Origin: JAAXHB01 sp965214945
GTDB taxonomy: Bacteria; Actinomycetota; Acidimicrobiia; Acidimicrobiales; Aldehydirespiratoraceae
Reading direction: 5' to 3'
Assembly (NCBI GenBank): GCA_965214945.1
Contig: OZ244029.1
Location: 1,240,001-1,304,000, forward strand
DNA: 64,000 bases
Of this stretch, positions 7,262 to 15,158 are shown piece by piece. The notes beneath the pieces are model-generated. The model searched no databases. It worked only from the letters and a program-made list of their open reading frames with translations, and had not been told where the DNA came from. Every line of letters starts with the position of its first letter. The stretch's first letter is position 1. Both the position numbers and the translations under genes were made by a program.

Positions 7262-9988
7262 TCAATCCCGGCGGACGCCGGTCTCGGGATGGCCGGGGGC
7301 GGGCCCCGTCGGGTCGATGCCGTAACGCTCTATGGCCTCCGCGACCTCGGCGGGGGAGGCTTCGCCAGCGTCGGCCAGCGCCGATAGGACGGCGACCGCG
7401 ATGTGGGCGGAGTCCACCTCGAAGAATCGGCGCAGTGCCTCGCGAGTGTCGGAGCGGCCGAAGCCGTCAGTGCCCAGCACGTGCAGCGGCCGCGGCACGA
7501 AGCGGGCGATCTGGTCGACAACGAGCGTCATAAAGTCGGTGACGGCCACTATCGGGCCGTCGGAGTCGGCCAGCAGGCTGGTCACCAGCGGCATCTCGGG
7601 CGGATCTTTCGGGTGCAGCCGGTTGCGGCGCTCGACGTCGAGCGCTTGGCGCCTCAATCGCTGGTATGAGGTGGCGCTCCACAGCTCCACCGAAGTGTCG
7701 TGGTGATCAGCCAGCAGCTGCTGAGCCTCACGCGCCGCGCGCTGTGCCGCGCCCGAGAACAAGATCGTGGCTCGTCGGCTCAGCTCGCCGCCCGGGCCGT
7801 CGTCCCATTTGTACAATCCGCTGGTGATGTCCTCGTCGCTGACCAGATCGGGTTGCGGCGGCTGCTCGTAGGTCTCGTTGTAGATCGTGATGTAGAAGAA
7901 CACGTCCTCGCCATCCGACGCCGACGGCGGTGCCATGCGGCGCAGGCCTTCGGCGACAATGGCACCCAACTCATAGGCGAAGGCAGGGTCGTAAGCCTCG
8001 CAGGCGGGGACGGTAGTGGCCAGAACGTGGCTGTGGCCGTCCTGGTGTTGCAAACCCTCGCCAGGCAGCGTTGTACGCCCCGCGGTCGCGCCGATCAGAA
8101 AACCCCGCGCACGGGCATCTGCGGCCGCCCAGATCGAATCGCCCACTCGCTGAAAGCCGAACATCGAATAGAACGTGAAGAACGGCACCATCGGCACGCC
8201 CAGGTTGGCGTACGACGTTCCCGCGGCCAGCCAGCTCGCCAACGAGCCGCATTCGGTGATGCCCTCCTCGAGTATCTGGCCGTCGGACGACTCGCTGTAC
8301 GACAACAGCAGGTCGTGGTCGACCGGCTCGTAGAGCTGGCCTCTCGGGGCGTAGATGCGGAACTCCCTGAACAGCGAGTCCATTCCGAACGTTCGGGCTT
8401 CGTCGGGCACTATCGGCACCACGCGCCGGCCGAAGGCCTCGTCGCGCATTAGGTCGCGCAGCAGCGCGGTGTAGGCCATCGTGGTGGACACCTCGCGCCC
8501 CCTTGAACCCTTCTGGAGGTCGCGGAACACCGCCGGCGCCGGCAGTGTCAGCCGACGCCGGTCGCGCACCGCCCGGCGGGGGACAGACCCGTTGAGAGCC
8601 CTACGCCGGTACAGCATGTACTGGCGATCCTCCGAGTCGGGGTCGGGCCTGTAGTAAGGCGGAATCCCATCGGTGAGCGATGCCTCGTCGATCTCGTCGG
8701 TCATGTGCAGCCGCGACCGCAGTTCCAGGAGCTGACGCTTGGTCATCTTTTTGATCTGGTGGGTGGCGTTTCGGCCCTCGAAGCCCTCGCCGAGCGTCCA
8801 GCCTTTGATGGTCTTGGCCAGGATCACCGTGGGCTGGCCCTTCACCTCGGTCGCAGCCTTGAAGGCCGCGTAGACCTTCTGGTAGTCGTGGCCCCCGCGG
8901 GGCAGCACCCGCAGCTCCTCGTCTGAGAGATGTTGCACCAGCTTGCGCAGACGCGGATCGGGGCCGAAGAAGTGCTCGCGGATGTAATCGCCGGACTCCA
9001 CGGCGTAGCGCTGATATTCGCCGTCGACTGTGACCGCCATCTTGTTGAGCAGCGCTCCGTCGACATCACGGTGCAGCAGATCGTCCCATTTGGAGCCCCA
9101 TATGACCTTGATGACGTGCCAGCCGGCGCCTCGGAACACCCCTTCGAGCTCTTGGATGATCTTGCCGTTGCCCCGCACCGGGCCGTCGAGCCGCTGCAGG
9201 TTGCAGTTGACCACCCACTTGAGGTTGTCGAGTTCATTGCGCCCGGCGAGTGAGATCGCGCCCAGCGTCTCGGGCTCGTCGCACTCGCCGTCGCCGAGGA
9301 AGCACCACACGGTGCTGCCTGAGGTGTCCTCGATGTGGCGGTTGTGAAGGTACCGGTTGAACCGGGCATGGTAGATCGAGTTGATTGGCCCCAGCCCCAT
9401 CGACACCGTCGGATATTCCCAGAAGTCCGGCATGAGCCTCGGATGCGGATAGCCCGGCAGCCCGCGGCCGCTCACCTCCATCCTGAAGTTGTCGAGATCG
9501 TCCTCTGAGAGCCGGCCTTCCAGATACGCCCTGGCGTACACGCCGGGCGCGGCATGGCCCTGGAAGTACACGTGGTCTCCCGACATGCCGTTGTCCTTGC
9601 CCTTGAAGAAGTGGTTGAACCCCACCTCATAAAGCGATGCTGACGACGCGAAAGTAGAAAGATGTCCTCCGATCCCGTCGGCGGATTTGTTGGCCCGGAT
9701 CACCATCGCCGCAGCGTTCCAGCGGATGAACGCCCGGATGCGGCGCTCGACCTGCTCGTCGCCAGGGAAGAAGGGCTGCTCAGTCGCCGGGATGGTGTTG
9801 ATGTAGGGCGTGTATGTAGTAGGAGGGAAGCCCACGCCTCGCTCATTGGCTCGTTCCAACAGCCTGGCGACCAGGTAACGGGCTCGCACCCGGCCTGCGG
9901 CGGAGATGACGGCGTCTAGGGAGTCGATCCATTCCTGTGTCTCGGCGGGATCGGTATCGGGCAACTGGCGAAGGAACAGATCGATCAT
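7262..9988 (-). CDS. aceE: AceE, homodimeric pyruvate dehydrogenase E1 component
   Basis: Thiamine-diphosphate enzyme that decarboxylates pyruvate and acetylates the lipoyl group of E2. Start taken at ATG 9988 (MIDLFLRQLPDTDP), giving 908 residues, the usual size for the family; the frame stays open upstream but encodes an Arg-rich non-family stretch overlapping rnhA. The ThDP motif is at about 235-265 (GDGECDEPET ... NCNLQRLDGPV), and the transketolase middle and C-terminal domains are complete. The -10-like TACCAT (10003 to 9998) ends 9 nt before the ATG, so the mRNA may be almost leaderless. E2 and E3 genes lie 2-5 kb away on the other strand. Confidence 0.93.
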   Translation of the reverse strand: MIDLFLRQLPDTDPAETQEWIDSLDAVISAAGRVRARYLVARLLERANERGVGFPPTTYTPYINTIPATEQPFFPGDEQVERRIRAFIRWNAAAMVIRANKSADGIGGHLSTFASSASLYEVGFNHFFKGKDNGMSGDHVYFQGHAAPGVYARAYLEGRLSEDDLDNFRMEVSGRGLPGYPHPRLMPDFWEYPTVSMGLGPINSIYHARFNRYLHNRHIEDTSGSTVWCFLGDGECDEPETLGAISLAGRNELDNLKWVVNCNLQRLDGPVRGNGKIIQELEGVFRGAGWHVIKVIWGSKWDDLLHRDVDGALLNKMAVTVDGEYQRYAVESGDYIREHFFGPDPRLRKLVQHLSDEELRVLPRGGHDYQKVYAAFKAATEVKGQPTVILAKTIKGWTLGEGFEGRNATHQIKKMTKRQLLELRSRLHMTDEIDEASLTDGIPPYYRPDPDSEDRQYMLYRRRALNGSVPRRAVRDRRRLTLPAPAVFRDLQKGSRGREVSTTMAYTALLRDLMRDEAFGRRVVPIVPDEARTFGMDSLFREFRIYAPRGQLYEPVDHDLLLSYSESSDGQILEEGITECGSLASWLAAGTSYANLGVPMVPFFTFYSMFGFQRVGDSIWAAADARARGFLIGATAGRTTLPGEGLQHQDGHSHVLATTVPACEAYDPAFAYELGAIVAEGLRRMAPPSASDGEDVFFYITIYNETYEQPPQPDLVSDEDITSGLYKWDDGPGGELSRRATILFSGAAQRAAREAQQLLADHHDTSVELWSATSYQRLRRQALDVERRNRLHPKDPPEMPLVTSLLADSDGPIVAVTDFMTLVVDQIARFVPRPLHVLGTDGFGRSDTREALRRFFEVDSAHIAVAVLSALADAGEASPAEVAEAIERYGIDPTGPAPGHPETGVRRD

Positions 9989-10059
9989 CGCGCCCTGATG
10001 GTACCTGCTCGCTTGTCGCGCGGCGGATGCCTGCGTCGCGTCCGGTAATCTCGCACGCC

Positions 10060-10575
10060 ATGCGCAGCCAGTCCTCAAGCAGGGCCTCCGATGCCGCTGT
10101 GAACGCCGCCGGCGACGGGGTATCGACGGTGGTGTACATCGACGGCTCTTGCAGGTCAAACCCCGGGCCGGGAGGCTGGGCGTGGGTCGTTCCCGGAGGT
10201 GCCTGGGCCTGCGGGGCCGAGCGCCGCACCACGAACCAGCGGATGGAGCTGACCGCGGCCCTCGAGGCGCTGAGCGCTCTCGGCGGGCCGTTGGTGGTGT
10301 TCTCTGACTCGGCGTACGTCGTCAACTGCTTCCGAGACGAGTGGCACGTCCGCTGGAAGCAGCGCGGTTGGCGCAACTCCAGCCGCAAACCGGTGGCCAA
10401 CCGCGATTTGTGGGAGCCGCTTATCGGTCTGTGGCAACCGCGCTCACATGAGATCGTCTGGCGCTGGGTGAAAGCCCACTCGGGCGACGAATGGAACGAG
10501 ATCGCCGACAGCCTGGCCTACGGCGCCGCGACCGACCAAACAGCACGCAGAAGCACAGCCGCGCCGACGACCTGA
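10060..10575 (+). CDS. rnhA: Ribonuclease HI
   Basis: Degrades the RNA strand of RNA-DNA hybrids. All four acidic catalytic positions are visible: Asp in YIDGSC, Glu in NQRMELTAAL, Asp in FSDSAYVVN, and Asp in EIADSLA after the HSGDEWNE loop. ATG 10060 gives 171 residues with about 25 residues before the first strand; ATG 10027 is an alternative. TAATCT (10046-10051) is 8 nt upstream and there is no clear Shine-Dalgarno, suggesting a leaderless mRNA. Divergent from aceE with only 71 bp between start codons. Confidence 0.88.
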   Translation: MRSQSSSRASDAAVNAAGDGVSTVVYIDGSCRSNPGPGGWAWVVPGGAWACGAERRTTNQRMELTAALEALSALGGPLVVFSDSAYVVNCFRDEWHVRWKQRGWRNSSRKPVANRDLWEPLIGLWQPRSHEIVWRWVKAHSGDEWNEIADSLAYGAATDQTARRSTAAPTT

Positions 10576-10618
10576 TGGCTTCGCGATCCTGGTAGCTCCG
10601 ATCCTTATAGCTGTGCGA

Positions 10619-11527
10619 TTAGGTGAGCAGGGCTTTCAGCGCCGGGGCCAGTTGGGGGTGGGCGAACTTGAAGCCGTCGGCTTCAAGCACCGACGGCACC
10701 ACTCTGGCGCTGCTGTAGAGCAGAGCCTCCGCCAGCTCGCGTCCCAGACGCGCCGCGAGCGCGAGCTTCGGGGTGGGCAGCAGCGTCGGTCGTCGCAGAG
10801 CCTTCCCGAGCGCCGCCGTGAACTCGCGGTTGGTGGCGGGATTGGGCGCGGTGAGATTCACAGGTCCATCCAAGTTTGCGCGCAGCAGCCACATCAGCGC
10901 TGAAACCTCGTCGTCGAGCGTGATCCAGCTCATCCACTGACTGCCGTCTCCCACCCGACCGCCGAGGCCAAGCCGGAAGGGTGTCAGCAGGCTGGCGAGC
11001 GCGCCGCCTGCTGGCGACAGCACTATGCCGGTGCGCGGATGGCACACGCGGATACCCGCAGCTCTAGCGGGTGCCGCCGCGGCCTCCCAGTCGCGGCACA
11101 CGCCCGCGAGGAAGTCGTCACCGGGCCCGAAGGACTCGTCGAGTTGCTCATCGCCGCGGCTGCCGTACCAGCCGATGGCCGACGCCGATACCAGCACTTC
11201 GGGAGGTTTGCGGAGATAGGCCAGCGCCTCAGCCAGCACGCGGGTGCCGCGACTGCGGCTGTTTGCGATGCGCCGTTTCTGCCGAGTCGACCATCGCCGA
11301 GCCGCGATCGGCTCGCCCGCAAGGTGGATCACCGCATCAAGCCCCTCCAGGCCGGCGCTGTCGATCTCCCCTTCGGCTGGATCCCAGAAAACGGCAGTCG
11401 TTCCGCTGGCGGACCGCCCGCCTGCTTCGCCTCGCAGCACCGGGATCGCCTGGTGTCCGCCCTGATGCAGGCGTTCAACAACAGCCCGTCCGATCAGACC
11501 GCTAGAGCCTGTCACCGCCACCCGCAT
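10619..11527 (-). CDS. TIGR01777-family NAD(P)-dependent epimerase (YfcH/SulA-like)
   Basis: The 302-residue Rossmann protein starts with the nucleotide-binding motif TGSSGLIGRAV and contains family landmarks: DAVIHLAGEPIAARRW, the SASAIGWYGSRGD segment where the short-chain reductase Tyr sits, and a C-terminal DUF1731-like end (VLEADGFKFAHPQLAPAL). The biochemical role of the family is not settled; it is often found near lipoate genes in actinobacteria, as here. ATG 11527 has GAGGGAG about 7 nt upstream and TAGAAT as a -10 candidate (11545-11550). Convergent with rnhA, 43 bp apart. Confidence 0.85.
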   Translation of the reverse strand: MRVAVTGSSGLIGRAVVERLHQGGHQAIPVLRGEAGGRSASGTTAVFWDPAEGEIDSAGLEGLDAVIHLAGEPIAARRWSTRQKRRIANSRSRGTRVLAEALAYLRKPPEVLVSASAIGWYGSRGDEQLDESFGPGDDFLAGVCRDWEAAAAPARAAGIRVCHPRTGIVLSPAGGALASLLTPFRLGLGGRVGDGSQWMSWITLDDEVSALMWLLRANLDGPVNLTAPNPATNREFTAALGKALRRPTLLPTPKLALAARLGRELAEALLYSSARVVPSVLEADGFKFAHPQLAPALKALLT

Positions 11528-11700
11528 AGTGCTCCCTCAACACAATTCTAGCGGGCATTGGCTGCGAGCCAGCTGCCGATATAGCACAGATGCGGGCGCG
11601 TGGGGAGGGGGATCGGCCGCCCAAGCCCAATATCGTCTAATCGGACGACACGGGGCCCGGGCCGTCGTCAGGCTCGGGCCAGGGATCGGGGAGCCATCCC

Positions 11701-11967
11701 ATGCAGACACAGCCACATCCACAGACATCCGGCGAGGCGAGCGGACGGCCAGCCCCTTGGGGGCTAATAGTTGCCGCCCTGTTGGGTGCCGCTTTCGTGG
11801 GATTCGTGATTCAGAACAGCGCTAGCGTCAAAGTCACGTGGCTGTTCTTCGACACCACCGGGCCGCTGTGGGTGGTGATTGTCGTAGCGGCAGCGGTCGG
11901 CGCGGTGCTCCGTGAACTCATCGGCTGGGCCCTACGCCGGCGCCGCGGTCAGCGCCGCAAGGTCTGA
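11701..11967 (+). CDS. LapA-like (DUF1049) small membrane protein
   Basis: The 88-residue protein has two membrane segments, about 21-38 (LIVAALLGAAFVGFVIQN) and about 53-72, and a basic C-terminus ending RRRRGQRRKV. The FVIQNSASVKVTWLFF turn between the helices is the hallmark of LapA/DUF1049 proteins, which in Escherichia coli help assemble the outer-membrane LPS machinery; in Gram-positives the role is unknown. The ATG has GGGGAG 8 nt upstream. Monocistronic in appearance. Confidence 0.78.
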   Translation: MQTQPHPQTSGEASGRPAPWGLIVAALLGAAFVGFVIQNSASVKVTWLFFDTTGPLWVVIVVAAAVGAVLRELIGWALRRRRGQRRKV

Positions 11968-12018
11968 AGGCGCTGAACACCGTCCGCTGCGGCCACGGGC
12001 CCTACGCCAGCTGCCCGC

Positions 12019-12108
12019 ATGAGCACCCGCAAGCTCATCGCCGCGGCATTGCTGTGCGGCCTGGTAATCCTCGCCGCGTTCACCGTCCAAATGCTTACGC
12101 TGCTGTGA
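12019..12108 (+). CDS. Putative 29-residue single-span membrane peptide
   Basis: ATG to TGA encodes 29 residues: MSTRK, then a hydrophobic helix with LIAAALLCGLVILAAF, ending TVQMLTLL. This is a positive-inside N-terminus followed by one perfect membrane segment. It lies 51 bp after the LapA-like gene and 87 bp before lpd. No obvious Shine-Dalgarno. It is below usual gene-calling size, so support is the composition and the position only; homologues in related genomes would settle it. Confidence 0.45.
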   Translation: MSTRKLIAAALLCGLVILAAFTVQMLTLL

Positions 12109-12195
12109 GCAACGCGGCATCGGGACGGCGCCTCGCCGCCAGCGCAAGAAAGTCGGCGGCACAGCCGTAGCATCATCGGTCGGCAAAGAGGTCTC

Positions 12196-13602
12196 GTGAG
12201 CAGTTCCACCCACGACGCAGTAGTCATCGGCGGCGGGCCCGGAGGATACGCCGCCGCCTTGTACGGAGCGAGCGCCGGACTGGACGTCGGCCTGGTCGAG
12301 ATGGGCAAGCTCGGCGGTACGTGCTTGCATGTCGGGTGCATCCCCGCCAAAGAACTGCTCGAGGCCGCTTCGGTGTATCGCTGCGTCTCGCGGGCCTCAG
12401 AGTTCGGGATCAGCGCGGGATCCCCGTCAGTTGACTGGCACGCGGTGATGGCCCGCAAACAGCGCGTCATCGACGGTCTCACCTCTGGCCTTTCGTCGTT
12501 GCTAAGACGCCGCAAAGTGAGCGTCTACAACGGTGTCGGCTCAATCATCGGGCCCAAGACTGTAGAGGCAGTCGGCGGCGGCGAGTCGACTAGGCTCAGC
12601 GCGTCGGCGGTGATCGTGGCCACCGGCGCGAAGCCCCGCACCATCCCCGGGTTCGAAGTGGACGGCCGCATCGTCGTCACCTCAGATGAGCTGCTGTCGG
12701 TTCCGCAGCTGCCCCAATCCGCTGCGGTCATAGGCGGGGGCGCCATCGGCTGTGAGTTCGCGTCGATGATGGGCGACCTGGGTGTGAGAGTGACGATCCT
12801 GGAGGCCCTGCCGGACATTCTCAGCGGCTGCGACGCCGACGCGGCCAAAGTCGTTTGGCGTTCGTTCCGCAAACGGCGCATCGCGGTGCACACCGGCGTG
12901 GCCGTCAACGGCCACCAACCTCGCGCTGATGGCACGGGGACCGTCGTCACCTACGGCGGCGGGCGCGAGCTCAACGTCGATCTGGTGGTGCTTGCGGTGG
13001 GCCGGCGGCCCTTCACCGAGCGTCTCGGCCTGGGCCGCGCGGGCGTGGAGACCAACGAGCGCGGCTTCGTGAGAGTTGACGGCCGGTGCCGCACCACGGC
13101 CGAGGGCGTCTGGGCGGTAGGCGATGTGATCGACACGCCGCAGCTCGCTCACACCGCTTTCGCGGAGGGTATGCTCGCTGTCAAGGACATCCTCGGCGAA
13201 GACCCAGCGCCGCTAGACCACCACGGCACGCCGTGGTGCATCTACTGCCACCCCGAAGTGGCTTTCGCGGGCCACAGCGAAGCCAGCGCGAGAGCCGCCG
13301 GACACGACGTGATCATCTCGGCCCACCGGCACGCCGGCAACGGGCGGGCGCTGATCATCGGAGAGACTGAGGGTGTGGTCAAGGTGATCGCCCAACGCGG
13401 CGCTGACGGCGCAGCAGGGCGGATCTTGGGTGTTCACATGGCCGGCCCGTGGGTCACCGAGCAGCTCGGGCAGGGCTACCTGGCGGTCAACTGGGAGGCG
13501 ACCGTCGACGAGGTGGCCGCGCTCATCCAGCCTCATCCTACCATGAGCGAGCTGTTCGGAGAGGCCGCGCTGTCGCTTACAGGACGGTCGTTGCACGGCT
13601 AA
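12196..13602 (+). CDS. lpd: Dihydrolipoyl dehydrogenase (E3)
   Basis: FAD enzyme that reoxidises the dihydrolipoyl arm of 2-oxoacid dehydrogenases using NAD. The 468-residue protein has the FAD motif GGGPGGYAAAL (about 11-21), redox disulfide GGTCLHVGC (CX4C), the NAD motif IGGGAIGCEFAS, the second FAD motif WAVGDVID, and the C-terminal dimer signature HPTMSELFGEA with the catalytic His and Glu. GTG start at 12196, with AAAGAGG 5-11 nt upstream and TAGCAT (12168-12173) as a -10. Followed 66 bp later by the E2 gene. Confidence 0.93.
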   Translation: MSSSTHDAVVIGGGPGGYAAALYGASAGLDVGLVEMGKLGGTCLHVGCIPAKELLEAASVYRCVSRASEFGISAGSPSVDWHAVMARKQRVIDGLTSGLSSLLRRRKVSVYNGVGSIIGPKTVEAVGGGESTRLSASAVIVATGAKPRTIPGFEVDGRIVVTSDELLSVPQLPQSAAVIGGGAIGCEFASMMGDLGVRVTILEALPDILSGCDADAAKVVWRSFRKRRIAVHTGVAVNGHQPRADGTGTVVTYGGGRELNVDLVVLAVGRRPFTERLGLGRAGVETNERGFVRVDGRCRTTAEGVWAVGDVIDTPQLAHTAFAEGMLAVKDILGEDPAPLDHHGTPWCIYCHPEVAFAGHSEASARAAGHDVIISAHRHAGNGRALIIGETEGVVKVIAQRGADGAAGRILGVHMAGPWVTEQLGQGYLAVNWEATVDEVAALIQPHPTMSELFGEAALSLTGRSLHG

Positions 13603-13668
13603 CCGCTCCGGGCTTGTCGGCCTGTCATAGGATCACCTATCAACCCCGAAAGGCAGGCGCTTGCTCTG

Positions 13669-15093
13669 ATGGCCGACATAACAATGCCGCAGCTCGGCGA
13701 GACCGTCACAGAAGGCACCATCATCGGCTGGTTCAAGCAGGTGGGCGACTCTGTCGCGTTGGATGAGACGCTTTTTGAGGTGTCCACCGACAAGGTCGAC
13801 ACTGAGGTGCCGTCACCCGTCTCCGGCGTGCTGACGGAGATCATCGCCAACGAGGGCGATCTGGTCGAGGTGGGTCAGGTGCTGGCACGTGTCGGCGAGC
13901 CTGGGAAGGTCGATGCCCCAGCTTCGGGCCCGGTCGCGCAGGCTGACCAGCCTGACGCCGATGAGCACGCGGGCGGGCCGCAGCCCCTCAAGTCCGAGGC
14001 TGCGCCGTTCGTGTCGAATGCCTCAGACGTGGCCGCACGGGCGCCTTCAGGTCAGATCCCACCCCAGAGGGCGCCATCCGTCAAGGCATCGTCGGGCGGC
14101 GCGGCCTCCGGGACGGTGCTGTCACCGATAGTCCGCCGTCTGATCGCCGAAAGCGGCATCGAGGCGTCGTCGCTGACCGGTAGCGGCGTCGGAGGTCGGA
14201 TCACCCGCGCCGATGTTGAGAAAGCGATTCGGGCCCGGGCCGCTTCTGCCGCCCCAGACACCGCGGCGCAACGACGGTCGGCGGCGCCGGCAGCCCGTCC
14301 GCCGCAACGACGGTCGACAGCGCCGGCAGTCCGCTCGCCGCAACGACGGTCGACAGCGCCGGCTCGCACAGGTGCCGCAGAAGACCCGGCCGTCAAGCTC
14401 AGCAACATCCGCCGGCGCACCGCTGAGCATATGGTCATGTCTAAGCGCGTCTCGCCGCACGTGCTTACTGCTGTCGAGGTTGACTACGAGGGGGTCGAGC
14501 GAGTCCGCCTTCCTCTGCGAGCCGCTTGGAAGCAGCAGGAAGGCTTCAGCCTGACGTATCTGCCGTTCATCGCCCGTGCGGTGATCGACGCGCTGCGGGA
14601 GTTCCCGCACCTGAACGCCAGCTTCAGCGACGACGGGCTGATCGTGCACCGGGCGGTGAACCTCGCGATAGCGGTCGATCTCGACTTCCAAGGACTGCTT
14701 GCACCCGTCATCAGAGGTGCCGAAGGCAAGCGGCTGCGCCAGATCGCCCGCGACATCGCAGATGTGGCAGCCCGGGCGCGCAGCCGCCGCCTGTCACCCG
14801 ACGAGCTCTCTGCAGGAACATTCACGATCACCAATGCCGGTCAGTACGGCACGATGATGCAGTTCCCGATCATCAACCAGCCGCAGGTGGCGATCCTTAG
14901 CACCGACGGCATCTCCCGAAAGCCGGTGGTCGTGACCGACGCTCACGGCGCAGAGGCTATCGCTGTTCACTCCGTGGGGGTCTTAGCGATGGCCTGGGAC
15001 CACCGGGCGTTCGATGGCGCCTACGCGGCAGCGTTCTTGCACACAGTCAGGCGGATCATCGAAACCCGGGACTGGGAGACCGAAGTCCGCTGA
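13669..15093 (+). CDS. sucB: Dihydrolipoamide acyltransferase (E2) of pyruvate/2-oxoglutarate dehydrogenase
   Basis: Carries the swinging lipoyl arm and transfers acyl groups to CoA. The 474-residue protein has one lipoyl domain (1-77; lipoyl Lys in STDKVDTE), an Ala/Pro linker, a peripheral subunit-binding domain (about 145-185, SPIVRRLIAESGI), a second Arg/Pro/Ala linker with a 12-residue repeat (PQRRSTAPAVRS; DNA 14268-14363), and the catalytic domain ending with DHRAFDG, the acetyltransferase active-site motif. In actinobacteria such E2 proteins can serve both pyruvate and 2-oxoglutarate complexes, so the substrate is not fixed. Next gene is the lipoylation fusion, 65 bp on. Confidence 0.9.
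   Translation: MADITMPQLGETVTEGTIIGWFKQVGDSVALDETLFEVSTDKVDTEVPSPVSGVLTEIIANEGDLVEVGQVLARVGEPGKVDAPASGPVAQADQPDADEHAGGPQPLKSEAAPFVSNASDVAARAPSGQIPPQRAPSVKASSGGAASGTVLSPIVRRLIAESGIEASSLTGSGVGGRITRADVEKAIRARAASAAPDTAAQRRSAAPAARPPQRRSTAPAVRSPQRRSTAPARTGAAEDPAVKLSNIRRRTAEHMVMSKRVSPHVLTAVEVDYEGVERVRLPLRAAWKQQEGFSLTYLPFIARAVIDALREFPHLNASFSDDGLIVHRAVNLAIAVDLDFQGLLAPVIRGAEGKRLRQIARDIADVAARARSRRLSPDELSAGTFTITNAGQYGTMMQFPIINQPQVAILSTDGISRKPVVVTDAHGAEAIAVHSVGVLAMAWDHRAFDGAYAAAFLHTVRRIIETRDWETEVR
14268..14363 (+). repeat. 36-bp repeat in the E2 inter-domain linker
   Basis: Two nearly identical copies, from 14301 and from 14337, share 27 bp of perfect identity at a 36-bp period, and a diverged third copy precedes them from about 14268. 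Each unit encodes 12 residues of flexible Gln-Arg-Arg-Ser-Thr/Ala-Ala-Pro linker. Linker length between E2 domains is known to be tolerant of change, so repeat expansion here is unlikely to be harmful. Confidence 0.75.
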
Positions 15094-15158
15094 GCGTCTG
15101 GCCCCCTACAGCGCGCACCGCCCCTGCGGGGCGGCGACCAGAGGGACGAGCGCTGCGA

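Noticed and set aside
9989..10159. N-terminal extension of AceE by 57 residues
   Set aside because: The extra sequence is Arg-rich, unlike the family, and overlaps rnhA; ATG 9988 gives the normal N-terminus and size.
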